Positions 33,390 to 43,444 of a stretch of DNA of 64,000 nt are shown one piece after another. Each line of letters opens with the position of its first letter. Position 1 is the stretch's first letter. A program made the position numbers and the translations under genes. The notes under the pieces are model-generated. The model saw only the letters and a list, made by a program, of their open reading frames with translations, searched no databases and was not told the origin of the DNA. Source of the stretch: Aotearoamyces nothofagi (Eukaryota; Ascomycota; Leotiomycetes; Leotiales; Tympanidaceae); assembly GCA_015345905.1 (NCBI GenBank), contig JADDTR010000021.1:310001-374000 (forward strand), read 5' to 3'.

Positions 33390-34872
33390 TCAATATTTCA
33401 ATTTCTCCACTGGTACAAGATCTGTTTCCAGCTTGTCATCGTCATTCTCGTCTCCCAGGAATCCCCAAGCGGGCTTATTCCTCTTCCCCTCACCGGGGCC
33501 CTCGCTTCTATAATGATAACCTCTAGCCCTGGGTTTCTGGCCTGTACCCTCTGGTAACTCACTATCATACGTAGCCTCGAATGTTCTACAATCATCCACA
33601 AAAGTGCCAACTTTGATTGAATCACGGATAGAAGCAAAGAAGACTGACAATGTATGGTGATTGTGAATCTGAAGTAGGACCCATGCGAGCATTTCTTTGG
33701 CTGATAAGAGATGTTGGATGAAGGCGCGGTGGTGAGTTTTGCAGGTGTAACAGCTACATTCAGGTATCAGAGGCGAAATGGACGAGGCATGAATCGGCGA
33801 GAAGAGATCGAGTGCTAGCGGCTTTATTCTGGGAGTAATTTCACTATCCGCTGTACGTGAAAGCTCTGAGGATAGTGAAAACGGGCTGGGGAATTTAAAT
33901 GTCAATGCTAGCCCCGCATCGGTAGCAAAGCTAACAAAGGGAACTGTAAAAAGATCCATGCCTAATGAAATCTGTTGCAAAATGTGACGTGGAGATGAAG
34001 GCTCATCCATAGATAATCGAGGAAGGCGTGCGAATGCCGTTGTTGCAGGAATTTCCGGCAGAAGTGAAGAAGAGTAAAAGGCAAGACCAGAGATAGTATC
34101 TGCCAGGTCATCCGCAAGGTGGTTTATATAGTCAGTTTGATAATGGAAGTCAATTGGTAGAATGGGAGCAAAAATTGCTGTAGATGGATGCGGGGATGAT
34201 CCTAATGAGCCTTGGACGTCTGAAATGAGGATATCAACCCAGTCTGATGTTCTGTCGCCCATTTTTGCGAGCCTCTTAGTTCCTGGAACTGCACCGTAGG
34301 CGACATCGCCCATAGCAACTAATATATCAGGTTTTAAAGCCTTCACATACTTGCCATATGATGCAACAGAAAGTGACTGAAAGCCCACAGATGTGAACAC
34401 CGAGACGGCATGATCGGTGTTGCTAGTTGGACCTGCGACAGCAGGTGTCCGCCGAGGAGCCAGAAGTGTGATGACATGAGAGGGAAGAGCAGTAAAAGTA
34501 TGCAAGGGCGTACTTTTTTGAGAGGGGCAGCTTATTACTGGAGGCACCCCTCTTGACGAACGTTCGATATCTGCGCATTTATCAGACTCGGTTGTAGCCT
34601 GATATGTGACAGATATGGAAGGCCTGAGATCTTTGGAAGCACTTACAGTCTTCGAGAGCCATATGCACACCGCCAATGCTCGTCTGCTGAAGCAATACAT
34701 CGGGAGTGATGTGGGGGACAACGCCCCTTGAAGTAACAGCAAGAAAGTTTGGAGTCTCTAGTACTTTCCGTCCAGGAAGTGCGAGACGGCCAAGTCTTGC
34801 GCTGCTTGACTCGCTGTCGCTGGCATTGGTAGGATTCTCCGTATACAGTGCGAAGAACTTGGAGCCCGACAT
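33390..34872 (-). CDS. QTRT2: QTRT2, queuine tRNA-ribosyltransferase accessory subunit
   Basis: This is the non-catalytic partner of QTRT1 in the eukaryotic tRNA-guanine transglycosylase that puts queuine at position 34 of GUN tRNAs. Exons 34872-34647 and 34570-33390 join in frame to 468 aa. The TGT-fold start ARLGRLALPGRKVLETPNFL and the SRGVVPHITPDVL block are clear. DILVAMGDVAYGAVPGTKR is in the middle. The zinc site is near the C-terminus: Cys-x-Cys-x2-Cys in CSCYTCKTHHRAFIQHLL, with a downstream His in IHNHHT. The Met at 34872 was chosen; a Met at 35016 in the same frame would add 48 Pro/Ser-rich residues. Fungi take queuine from outside, so this predicts a QTRT1 gene elsewhere. Confidence 0.93.
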
Positions 34873-35600
34873 ATCCGCCTGTCCTTCCGCACTCGGGGGG
34901 TACTGTGTAGACGACGCTGAAACAGCCCGGACCGTCGGATGGCTGGGCTGGGGAGGACAGGGCAGCCCTGCTGGCCGGAAGACGTGACCTAAGGACTGTC
35001 TACGGCTTGCCTCCACCTGACAGACTGTAAGAGCTTACAGCGAGCAGGTCGTTCGATGCGATGCACGCGTTTAATTCGTGTCAGAGGCATGTAGCGGTAC
35101 AAAGAGCAAGCTGTATAGAGTATTCCGTGCGCATGTCCATATTTGGCGGGTGGTGTTGAAGACGCAGAAGTAGGCAAGGCTCAGATTTCTAATCGGCACT
35201 AGTGCTGAGGTCACACTCGAGTGGCTTGCGATCCGACTATCCGATCAGGCCCTACTGGACAGTGCCGCAGTGCTGCTGATAGGCGCCTACACCTTGCTTA
35301 TCCCCATGCATACGGCGCGTTCGGTCATGCCGTGCCTCAGGTGCAGCGGGATCTGCAGCACCACGAATCAGCTCAGAAGTATATTAGCATATCTTCCCCT
35401 TCATATTGTCCGAGACTCCCGACACAGTTGACTCCGGCCATTCATCCGTAACCCAAACACGATGATTATGACGACGATGGTCAATATATCCTAGGAATAT
35501 CTGCGTGCGCTGGATCGCATACATATACAGGGCTAACCTCCACCCGATATACATTGTAAGCAACCCTAGACTCTCTTGAAACGCCTGCTGACTTGTTGTC
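34873..35600. promoter_or_regulatory. Divergent region, QTRT2 / LCCL protein
   Basis: The two genes start back to back over about 730 bp. The spacer is repeat-poor compared with the long spacers of this window and has only one or two GTACTG words. No specific site was seen. Confidence 0.45.
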
Positions 35601-37562
35601 ATGGAGCTTGCAGCCCTGTTTGGTGTCTCCATGGGGGCAGACAACGACGAGGAGTCAGGCCTTTATAGGCAACAGGATGATAGTGTTCAGACGGATGACG
35701 GGATGGACGATGCGCCTCAACTCTACACCGACGACTACGACGATGAGTATCTGCCAACTCCGCGCTTCATACAAGACCAGGGCTCGTACCGACACTGGCG
35801 ATGGATTCCTTCTTCCTTTCGACGCGCTGGTAAGAAAGTAGTTGTCTGGATCAAGGGGCCGAAGTCTGCTCAGAGACTCTCGATCGAACCCTTGTTTCCG
35901 TCCATACAGGAAGCGCCTATAAGACTGCTGAATAGATTTCTTCCGGAGAAGAAGCAGAAGGTTATATTACTTCTCACATTTTATCTTGCTTGGATTTTGA
36001 CTTTTGGCTTTGTGCTACGCAAAAGCACGTTCGCCAGTGAGGTTGAGAACTATGGAATGCCTGTACAGATTGGTTGTGAAACTGCACGTTGGATTCGGGG
36101 TAATGGCTGTGGCCTTGATGGTAATGACTGCCGACCATTCAACGACACAAGTTTTGCATTTCGATGCCCTGCCAACTGTATTGACTACGTTGTCCTCAAT
36201 CCCCGTGCTGTCGGTACTCAAGAGGTCACATATCGGCCACTAGTCATCGGGGGTCCATCAAATGGGGATCCCGATCAACAGCCTATATACCGTGGGGACT
36301 CATTTATCTGTGCGTCTGCTATTCATTCTGGCGTAATCGACAATGCTGTTGGCGGCTGTGGTGTGGTGTCTCTCATTGGTCAACAACGGAATTACAAGAG
36401 TTCGAAACATCACGGGATAAAAAGCATCGACTTCGATTCATACTTTCCGCAGTCTTTTACATTCGAACCTATAACCGACTGCGAAGCCAAAGATCTACGA
36501 TGGCCATTGCTTGGCATCTCCGTGACTTTTACTATTTTGCTCTCGCTGTTCACGGCTTCGCCAGCTGTGTTTTTCTTCAGCGTATTTACCGGCATCTACG
36601 TCCATGTGGGATTTGCCTCCGATCCTCCGCCGCACTCGTCGCTCACCGAACTGTTCTCGGATCTGCTCGGCAGGTTTGTTCCTGCTGTCTTCTGCGCGTT
36701 CGTCTTCTACCGCTACGTTATTACACATAGTCTCTCAAATTTGGCCGCACAAGGAGAAAAGACGGTTTTTTGGCTCGGTGGCTGCTGGGTTGGAGCCTTA
36801 GCAAACTATACCTTCAGCTTCATCCCTATCTCACGCCTAAATGCACATGATATAAATCAACAACCAGGCGGCAAGCTTGCTCTTGGACTAATCCTCCTTT
36901 TTATATTCTGCTGCATCGTTCAACAAGTCTATTGCTTCCGTCTCGAGGGTCGACTTCCCCGCTACCTTACGCTATACGTTTGTATCATAAGCGGGCTTCT
37001 TCTTTCGCTTGCAATTCCTGGCCTCAGCCTACGTATCCATCACTATATCCTCGGGATTCTCCTCTTACCCGGAACGAGCATGCAGACACGTTTTTCTTTG
37101 TTCTTCCAGGGAATGCTAGTTGGCTTCTTCATCAATGGCATCGCGCGATGGGGATTCGACCCCCTCCTTGAGACGCCCGACGCTCTTCAGGGCGACGCCC
37201 AGCATAATAACGGTCTTCCTCAACTCCTAGAGCCAGTAATTTCGCTTGGACTTGCAGCATCCAACATCTCATTCAGCTGGAAGATGCCCCCGCCACAGTT
37301 CAATGGGGTCAGTGCGCTCGTGAATGATGTAGAGAGATTCAGGGCATACACGGATGAAGGAGTTGGTACTGATAAATCCTTCGTGTGGGAGAGGGAGGCC
37401 GGAATGGCGGAGCCAGAGTATTTCCGTTTTGGATACATGACAAACACAATGACCTGGGACTATACGAAAGCGGGAATTTGGCTGCCAGACGGGAGTTGGA
37501 AGGAGATGAGGTCGGGGCCGAGTAGAGTCAGAAGAAGGACACTGGACGAAGATGGGATATAG
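35601..37562 (+). CDS. LCCL-domain multipass membrane protein
   Basis: A single exon encodes 653 aa. An acidic N-terminus (about 1-60) leads to a first membrane helix (VILLLTFYLAWILTFGFVL, about 120-138). The LCCL domain follows at about 155-270 and contains paired Cys (GNGCGLDGNDCRPF, RCPANCIDY, GDSFICASAIHSGVI, GGCGVVSLIG). This places it in the lumen or outside the cell. Seven or eight further hydrophobic helices lie between about 300 and 540. The C-terminal stretch (FRFGYMTNTMTWDYTKAGIW) is conserved in fungal relatives as I recall them. Fungal LCCL proteins have no well-defined role; a surface, wall or vacuolar membrane place is likely but not shown. No introns. The family call is firm. 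Confidence 0.9.
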   Translation: MELAALFGVSMGADNDEESGLYRQQDDSVQTDDGMDDAPQLYTDDYDDEYLPTPRFIQDQGSYRHWRWIPSSFRRAGKKVVVWIKGPKSAQRLSIEPLFPSIQEAPIRLLNRFLPEKKQKVILLLTFYLAWILTFGFVLRKSTFASEVENYGMPVQIGCETARWIRGNGCGLDGNDCRPFNDTSFAFRCPANCIDYVVLNPRAVGTQEVTYRPLVIGGPSNGDPDQQPIYRGDSFICASAIHSGVIDNAVGGCGVVSLIGQQRNYKSSKHHGIKSIDFDSYFPQSFTFEPITDCEAKDLRWPLLGISVTFTILLSLFTASPAVFFFSVFTGIYVHVGFASDPPPHSSLTELFSDLLGRFVPAVFCAFVFYRYVITHSLSNLAAQGEKTVFWLGGCWVGALANYTFSFIPISRLNAHDINQQPGGKLALGLILLFIFCCIVQQVYCFRLEGRLPRYLTLYVCIISGLLLSLAIPGLSLRIHHYILGILLLPGTSMQTRFSLFFQGMLVGFFINGIARWGFDPLLETPDALQGDAQHNNGLPQLLEPVISLGLAASNISFSWKMPPPQFNGVSALVNDVERFRAYTDEGVGTDKSFVWEREAGMAEPEYFRFGYMTNTMTWDYTKAGIWLPDGSWKEMRSGPSRVRRRTLDEDGI

Positions 37563-39015
37563 AAGAGAAGACTTTTGAGAGGGTTGATGTTGTCAATGAT
37601 CTACGTTGTATGAAGGAAGGGGCGTCAATTTTGGGATTTGGATAAGGATTTTGCTAGCTAGAGAGATACCTTGATGCGTTTTGTATGCAGGACGGAGTGG
37701 ATAGAGAGAAGTTATGAATTATGATCTATGACACTGTTGTTGTACCTTGTGCCTTGTAGCCGTCGTTGTACCGAGGTGGTGCCGACAAACTGCAACGGCA
37801 ATCCTAGAGTTTACTGTACTACGTATGTGCGCCGCATTCCCGTACAGTGCTGTAGAGTAGAGTGGCATCGCCATGGTCATGGCGTGGTTTCAGTAAATCG
37901 ACGCCGAAGAGCTGGGATCGGGTCACTAGCATCTCGGGCTCACCCATGTCTCGAGCACTGACTCTCACGTCGCCCGTTCATCCTTCCTGTGCACGCTGGG
38001 TGGCTGGCTTGTTCTTTACCCTTTCATGTACAACAAGTACTGCAGTGCACTGCACTGTACTGTACTGGAGGAGCGTAGCTATATGCTGCACTGTGTGCTA
38101 CTCCGCTGTCTGTCTGTACGGAGTAGGGGACGATCAAGATTCGGGGCACAATTACCGTATTAAGCACCGCTCGTTACTCCAGCCATGCCAGCAGGCTTCC
38201 AGACCTCTGCTGTGCAGGCTTCCAGAAGCCTCTCGGCACGCCCAGCACACCAGGTATTCCCAAGCCACCAGCACCAGCAAAAAGTTTTGTTTTCCTTGAT
38301 CAACCCAACCCACCTACGGCGCCTGGCGATACCACGATACAGGGACATGGTTGCCCTCGTCTCGTTATCGAGACTTCCAAGGACCGAAGGGCCCAAAGTG
38401 AAGGATCGACCTCGAAGCGATCCCCTGCTTTTGGGAATCATTATCCCGTACGGAGGATACTCCCTACCCTGTCCTCTGCCCGCACTCGGTCCTTTTGCTT
38501 CTTCTCGCTCTTTACTGCATGGCACTGTATTCTTCACGCTCGGCTCGCTCCTTGGGACTGCGCACGGCCAAAGCTCTGGTCTCCTCGTAGCTGGCTAGGT
38601 AAGGTACAGTACTTACCGACCCACCGAAAGCCAGAAGCCTGAAGCTAGAAGCTAGAAGCTACAGGCGAAACTCCAAGTAAACAGTACAGTTCAGGACAGG
38701 ACAGTCAGTACGCACAGTACGTAAGCTTGCAGAGATAAGCGTGCACAGTAGTATCAGGCGTGCGAGAGATTGCCACCGACAGTGTTGATCAGCGTCAAGA
38801 TGACGAAATCCAAAGGAGGAAAGGATGCTGATAGAGACCGACGGCGTTGTTAAGACAGAGATTGCCGGTCACATGGCGCGCTACCGAGGGACAAAAAGCT
38901 GGGCACGGGGGGACGTTAGCAGGTGCAGGTGCAGACGGAGGTGCAGGCGGAGGGAGGTGCAGGCGGAGGCTGGCTTGCCACAGCTGCCTGCGACTTCTGC
39001 AGTAGATGCCATGGC

Positions 39016-39153
39016 CTGTTGACGGTAGATACCTTTGTCTGTTGACGGTAGATATGATTGTCTGTTAGCGGTAGATACCTTTGTTTGTTGACGGTAGATA
39101 CCATTGTCTGTTAGCGGTAGATACCGTTGTCTGCTAACAGTAGATACCTAGGT
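39016..39153. repeat. Six-copy 23-bp tandem repeat
   Basis: Six head-to-tail units of exactly 23 bp have consensus CTGTTGACGGTAGATACC plus five variable bases ending TTGT. Successive copies differ by up to five substitutions but no indels. A seventh partial copy (CCGTTGACAGCAGT) follows at 39154 and runs into a GTACAGTACTG word. The CTGTTGACGG/CTGTTAGCGG alternation suggests a two-unit subrepeat. Confidence 0.92.
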
Positions 39154-39305
39154 CCGTTGACAGCAGTACAGTACTGTAATCTCATCGCAGGCTATCCCGT
39201 GTCGGGGTGCAGGCCGGAGGAAAGAAATAGGCCGGTGAGGGCCTGCCTAGGGTAGTTAGTGTACGGAGACAGTACAGTACAGTAGAGTAGAGTACAGTAC
39301 ATACA

Positions 39306-39366
39306 GTGCTGTGCTGAAGGTGCTGAAGGTGTGCTGAAGGTGTGCTGAAGGTGTGCTGAAGGTGCT
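39306..39366. repeat. GCTGAAGGTGT tandem repeat
   Basis: Five copies of GCTGAAGGTGT or its shorter form GCTGAAGGT lie head to tail next to a GTACAGTAC cluster. Confidence 0.8.
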
Positions 39367-39836
39367 GTACAGACAGCCCCTTGGGTACACCGTCCGATGT
39401 GCACAGCACCTGCCGATACGCTGCAGGGCACTCCAGGGCCCTCCAGGGCAGGGCAGCGCAGCCTAGGGCACAACAGGGCTCGACAGGGCACAACAGGGCT
39501 CGGCAGGGCTCGACAGGGCACGTTGAGCCCAATCCCCGTTTCGCGGTTGCGGTACCTGCATGAGCCGCGAGCCTAGAGCCCAGACGGCCCACCGCTAGCG
39601 TCCCGGGCAGAGGACAGTGCAGTTGAGGGCAGAGCAGTAAGGAGCAGTCAGTACAGCAAGGGCAGTACGGCAAGTAGCATTACAGTAAGTAAGTACCAGT
39701 ACAGGAGGTAGCATTACAGTAAATACCAGTACAGTAAGGAGAGTACAGCTAAGGACAGTATAGCAAGAACCAGTCCAGCACTGCACTGCTCTGCTCTGCT
39801 CTGCTCTGCTTTACACGACTTTCCTACTTTACTGCT

Positions 39837-39871
<35 letters not shown>
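39837..39871. repeat. CTGG tetranucleotide microsatellite
   Basis: Eight perfect CTGG units follow a CTGCT/CTGCTC run at about 39785-39812. Confidence 0.9.
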
Positions 39872-39992
39872 TGCCGACTCTACGCACGTACGTACAGTGC
39901 AGCGCTGTACTGTACGGCACCTGCTAGACTGTGCTGGGCTGTTCTGCGCCGTACCTGGCCTGCCCGGTCAACGCTGCGGCCGACGCCCTCCC

Positions 39993-40027
39993 CGCCTGCC
40001 CGCCTGCCCGCCTGCCCGCCTGCCCGT
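39993..40027. repeat. CCTGCCCG tandem repeat
   Basis: About four perfect 8-bp units lie in very GC-rich DNA. Confidence 0.85.
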
Positions 40028-40218
40028 TTGCCCTTTCAGGGACAATGCTGCGAGCCCTGCGCCGCCGTGCGCGCCTTTGCCCTGGCTCCCCTCCTCCGTC
40101 CTCCGGCCTCCGCCGTCCGTCCTCCCTCGCCCCTCGTCCCGCCTCCCGCGTCTAGCCTCTGCCGTAGTCCTCGTCCCTCTCTCTGTCTTTGTCCCTCTGC
40201 GAGGCCAAGGCCCGCTCG

Positions 40219-40248
40219 CCAGGCAGAGGCAGAGGCAGAGGCAGAGGC
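40219..40248. repeat. GGCAGA hexamer repeat
   Basis: Five AGGCAG units occur, the last changed to AGGCGG. Confidence 0.8.
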
Positions 40249-40292
40249 GGAGCGGAGCTTGCGCGTGTGTCCAAGCTCCGCCTGGGATTTAG

Positions 40293-40350
40293 ACAAGCCC
40301 ACAAGCCCACAAGCCCACAAGCCCACAAGCCCACAAGTCCACAAGTCCAC
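40293..40350. repeat. CCCACAAG 8-bp tandem repeat
   Basis: Seven units of ACAAGCCC occur, the last two with T in place of one C. A degenerate copy returns after a TACTGTAAGTACAAG link at about 40351-40400. Confidence 0.88.
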
Positions 40351-40774
40351 TACTGTAAGTACAAGCCCACGAGCCCACAAGTCTGCTGTAAGTACAAGCA
40401 CGCACGCACCGCACCCTTCGCAAGCAGCTTCACCAGCACCGTCCGCCAGCACCAGCACCAGCACCAGCACCGGCACCAGCACCTCCACCACCTCGTTCCT
40501 GTTCCTGTTCCTGCATCCTGGCCGACCTGCCTGGCCGACCTGCCCGGCCTGACGCCTGCTGCTACTGGCCCTCCAGCACCGGTGGACCTGCCGCGCCGGC
40601 CTAGCAGCCTGCCCGGCCAGCCTGCTTGCTGCCGCGCCCCTGACCGCGTCCTCGGCCAAACTGCAAACTGCTCTTTGCACCGCTCTGCCTTGCTCTGCGC
40701 TGCACTGCACTGCACGCACTACCCTAAGTCGTTCTCTTCTCCATCAGTCCCCCCCTCTGGGCCTCACCTGTCTT

Positions 40775-40852
40775 CTCAACTCTCCTCTCCTCTCTCTGCT
40801 CTCTCCTCTCTCCTCTCCTCTCTCCTCTCCTCTCTCCTCTCTCCTGCCACGC
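40775..40852 (+). promoter_or_regulatory. CT-rich tract before URC4
   Basis: A 78-bp pyrimidine run of CTCTCCTCTCCT type lies about 230 bp upstream of the chosen URC4 start. CT-rich tracts close to transcription starts are common in filamentous fungi; the assignment as a core promoter element is inference. Confidence 0.45.
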
Positions 40853-41079
40853 CTGCTGCAGACCATGCTATCTACAACGCCGTGCTCCTGTCTTTCCTTG
40901 TGACCGAAGGTCTCCTTTTCCCCCTCCCTCCCGCCCTCGCTCACCTCGCCGCTGCCTGCGGTGGAGAGGACGCCCACCCCTGGAGCTGCCAGAACAAGAA
41001 AAAAGCTTTTATCGCTCGGGAAGCTACCGATCGGTCGCTTGCCCGTCCGTTATCGACCCTGCTGTACAATCGCGATAAG

Positions 41080-42845
41080 ATGGGAATCTTCACGAGGAAC
41101 ACCCGCAAGGGCTCCAACTCTGACCCCTCGAGATCCGACTCCAACCCTTCAACTGCCTCTGCTTCGAGCTCGCTGAAGTCTCCTACCTTGGCCCAGCTGC
41201 CCGGTTCGAACAGAGACTCGCCCTTCCTACCTACAACCGCCCCGCCGTCCCACAGACCAAAGGTCGCAATGCCTAAAGCTCCGGACCCGATGCTAGATCC
41301 CGCCGCATATCTACGAAGCATTGGCGCTGTGCGGGAGCGATGCAGCCTGGTGCTTGAGAAGGCTCAGAACAACGAGTTAAATCACTTTGCGGTCGACATG
41401 TCCAAATTTGAAGACACTACTAAATTCGTCGTTTCTATAATCAAGGTATTTCCACCTCCTCCCGCGCTCATCCAGCTATGCTCAGTTTCATGCAGCGTGA
41501 TTTTGCACCAGACTACTCTGCCATACCTCCTCATGGCCGGTGGCAGCATTTCAATGTTGGCGGGAAAGACCGGGTTTCTCATCTGCTGCAGTCGTGGCCC
41601 ACCACGGTCGATACCTCAGAGCGCACACGTAGACTAATCGATCTCTTTCTCGTCTCCGTGCTACTAGATGCCGGTGCTGGATCGGAATGGTCGTACAAAT
41701 CCAAGGAGAATGGACGGGTCTACAGGAGAAGCGAGGGTCTGGCAGTTGCGAGCTTGGAAATGTTCAAAGCGGGCATGTTCAGCAGTAACAGCACGCAACC
41801 TCATCAGGTTGATGGGGACGGGTTGAGAAACTTGACCGTCAAGGACATGGGCAGAGCTCTACAAGTTTCAGAAGCCAACCCAATTGCTGGCCTAGAAGGC
41901 CGAGCAAACCTCCTGATACGACTGTCCGACGCACTGAACAATCAGGAATTCTTTGGTGCCGATGCACGGCCAGGGAACATGCTAGGTATGCCTTTGCTAC
42001 CCCATTACTATCGAATCTGCAGAACCCCTCATACCTCGCTCATATAGTGCCTGACACCTTACTAATCTTATTGCAGACTATCTTATCTCCCATCCCACAA
42101 CGCAAGCTTCCTCGGTGCCCGTCATCCCTCTTCCCACCCTTTGGACTGTTCTAATCGATGGACTTGCTCCTATATGGCCACCCTCGCGCACCCAAATCAA
42201 CTCTACTTCGCTTGGCGATGCATGGCCGCTCTCCACTCTACCTCAAACCAACTCAACACAACCCTGGGAGACGATCGTCCCCTTCCATAAACTCACACAA
42301 TGGCTCTGCTATTCACTTATGCAACCCATGGCAGTCCTTATGCACATTCATTTTGGTGGCGCCGAGCTCATGACTGGTCTGCCTGAATACCGAAATGGAG
42401 GTTTATTCATTGATACTGGGGTGTTAACATTGAAACCGGAGGATATGGAAAGGGGATTAAAGGCCTTCAGGCGAGACGCAGAGAGAAAAGGAGGGAAGGG
42501 TATGGAAGTGGTTCCTATGTTCGAGGCTAGTGATGATGTGGTGGTTGAGTGGAGGGCAGTGACAGTTGGCTTCCTAGATTTGCTCTTGAAGGATGTCAAT
42601 CAAACGCTGGGTTTGTCTGGTAACGATAAACTGAGTCTGCCACAGATGCTTGAGGCAGGTAGCTGGAAGGTGAGAATCTCTTATTCCCGGTTCTCAAAGT
42701 ACCCCCTAGAATGTTCAACTTGAGGAGTGGATGAACGGATGCTAATACACCCGACTTACAGGGTGGACGCGAAATTGCTGAGGTCTCGAGACCGAACACA
42801 AAGGAACCGCCGATCATGATAATGAGTGATGGCACGATCTTCTGA
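41080..42845 (+). CDS. URC4: URC4, uracil catabolism protein (DUF1688)
   Basis: This is a DUF1688 protein of the yeast-type URC route for using uracil as nitrogen source; its exact reaction is not settled. Exons 41080-41445, 41496-41985, 42077-42669 and 42762-42845 join in frame to 510 aa. Residues 1-63 are Ser/Pro-rich. The conserved part starts PAAYLRSIGAVRERCSLVLE, then RDFAPDYSAIPPHGRWQHF, RTRRLIDLFLVSVLLDAGAG, and NPIAGLEGRANLLIRLSDAL, with the C-terminal FRRDAERKGGKGMEVVP and WRAVTVGFLDLLL typical of the family. A Met at 41270 is an alternative start that drops the Ser-rich part. The same frame stays open about 890 bp upstream through repeats; this is judged non-coding. No other URC gene is in the window. 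Confidence 0.92.
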
Positions 42846-43444
42846 TTGGTGTGCACACTCTGGAATTCCTTACGAGACATGAAAACCTTTTAACGATTTA
42901 CACAACAAGTTAGTTTTGCTCTTTCTAACGAGACGACTCACGTCACTAGGGCTTCCTTTCTCTCCTGGACTTCTTTAGAGCCGGGCAGGCATGTACAAAA
43001 GCAGACACCTTCGTCTTGAGGCTAGGGATGGCTGGTATGGCATTGCTAGTGTTTGAAGATGAGATCAAAAATGAGAAGATTTATGGCCCACTATACCGTT
43101 TTTGAAGTATACTTATGATGTCTTGCGGTTGTTCTTACGGAGGTAAGCATTCGATTTCCGAGGCCCCCAAAGCCGACTACGACACGCCGTTCATGCAGAT
43201 CGCCAAGACTCTGGATACCGATACAGAAGAAGGCATCGAAGCTTTCGTCTTCTCCGGCGTCCTCCATCTCTGGAAATCCTGGTAGAGAGGAAAGTGTTCA
43301 CTCAACTAAGACTGCAGCAACATCTCAAGTAATAATGTCTGTACCGATCCAGCCAATGATGGTATTTTATGTTCTATGTATAAGATTGACTCCGGGCGCC
43401 ACGCTATGCTACTTGGACACGCATCACATGACAGGTGAGGCATG
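42846..43444. other. Convergent spacer holding a small ORF
   Basis: This lies between URC4 and SRP54 stop codons. Apart from the small ORF at 43115-43285 it shows no feature. Confidence 0.5.
43115..43285 (+). CDS. Candidate small protein, 56 aa, unknown
   Basis: This ORF starts ATGATG and encodes MMSCGCSYGGKHSISEAPKA, then continues with an acidic, helix-like stretch (YDTPFMQIAKTLDTDTEEGI) to the end at KSW. Composition is protein-like and codon third positions look ordinary. It could be a genuine small protein, the last exon of an unseen gene, or a relic, because a GTAAGC donor sits inside it at 43143. No family was recognised. Confidence 0.3.
   Translation: MMSCGCSYGGKHSISEAPKADYDTPFMQIAKTLDTDTEEGIEAFVFSGVLHLWKSW

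Larger units (their letters stand above)
37563..41079. other. 3.5 kb repeat-filled spacer upstream of URC4
   Basis: This is the densest run of tandem repeats in the window, with many GTACAGTAC words (38041-38070, 38660-38720, 39161-39180, 39271-39300, 39640-39770). Long frames exist on both strands (227 codons on minus at 40036-40719; plus strand open from 40189 into URC4), but they consist of translated repeats and overlap each other. A CT-rich tract near 40775-40852 lies just before the URC4 start, as in strongly expressed fungal promoters. No gene is supported. Confidence 0.6.

Noticed and set aside
40036-40719. 227-codon minus-strand frame with Ala/Arg/Gly-rich product
   Set aside because: It overlaps long frames on the other strand, consists of translated tandem repeats and matches no family. 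GC-rich repeat DNA is stop-poor by composition.
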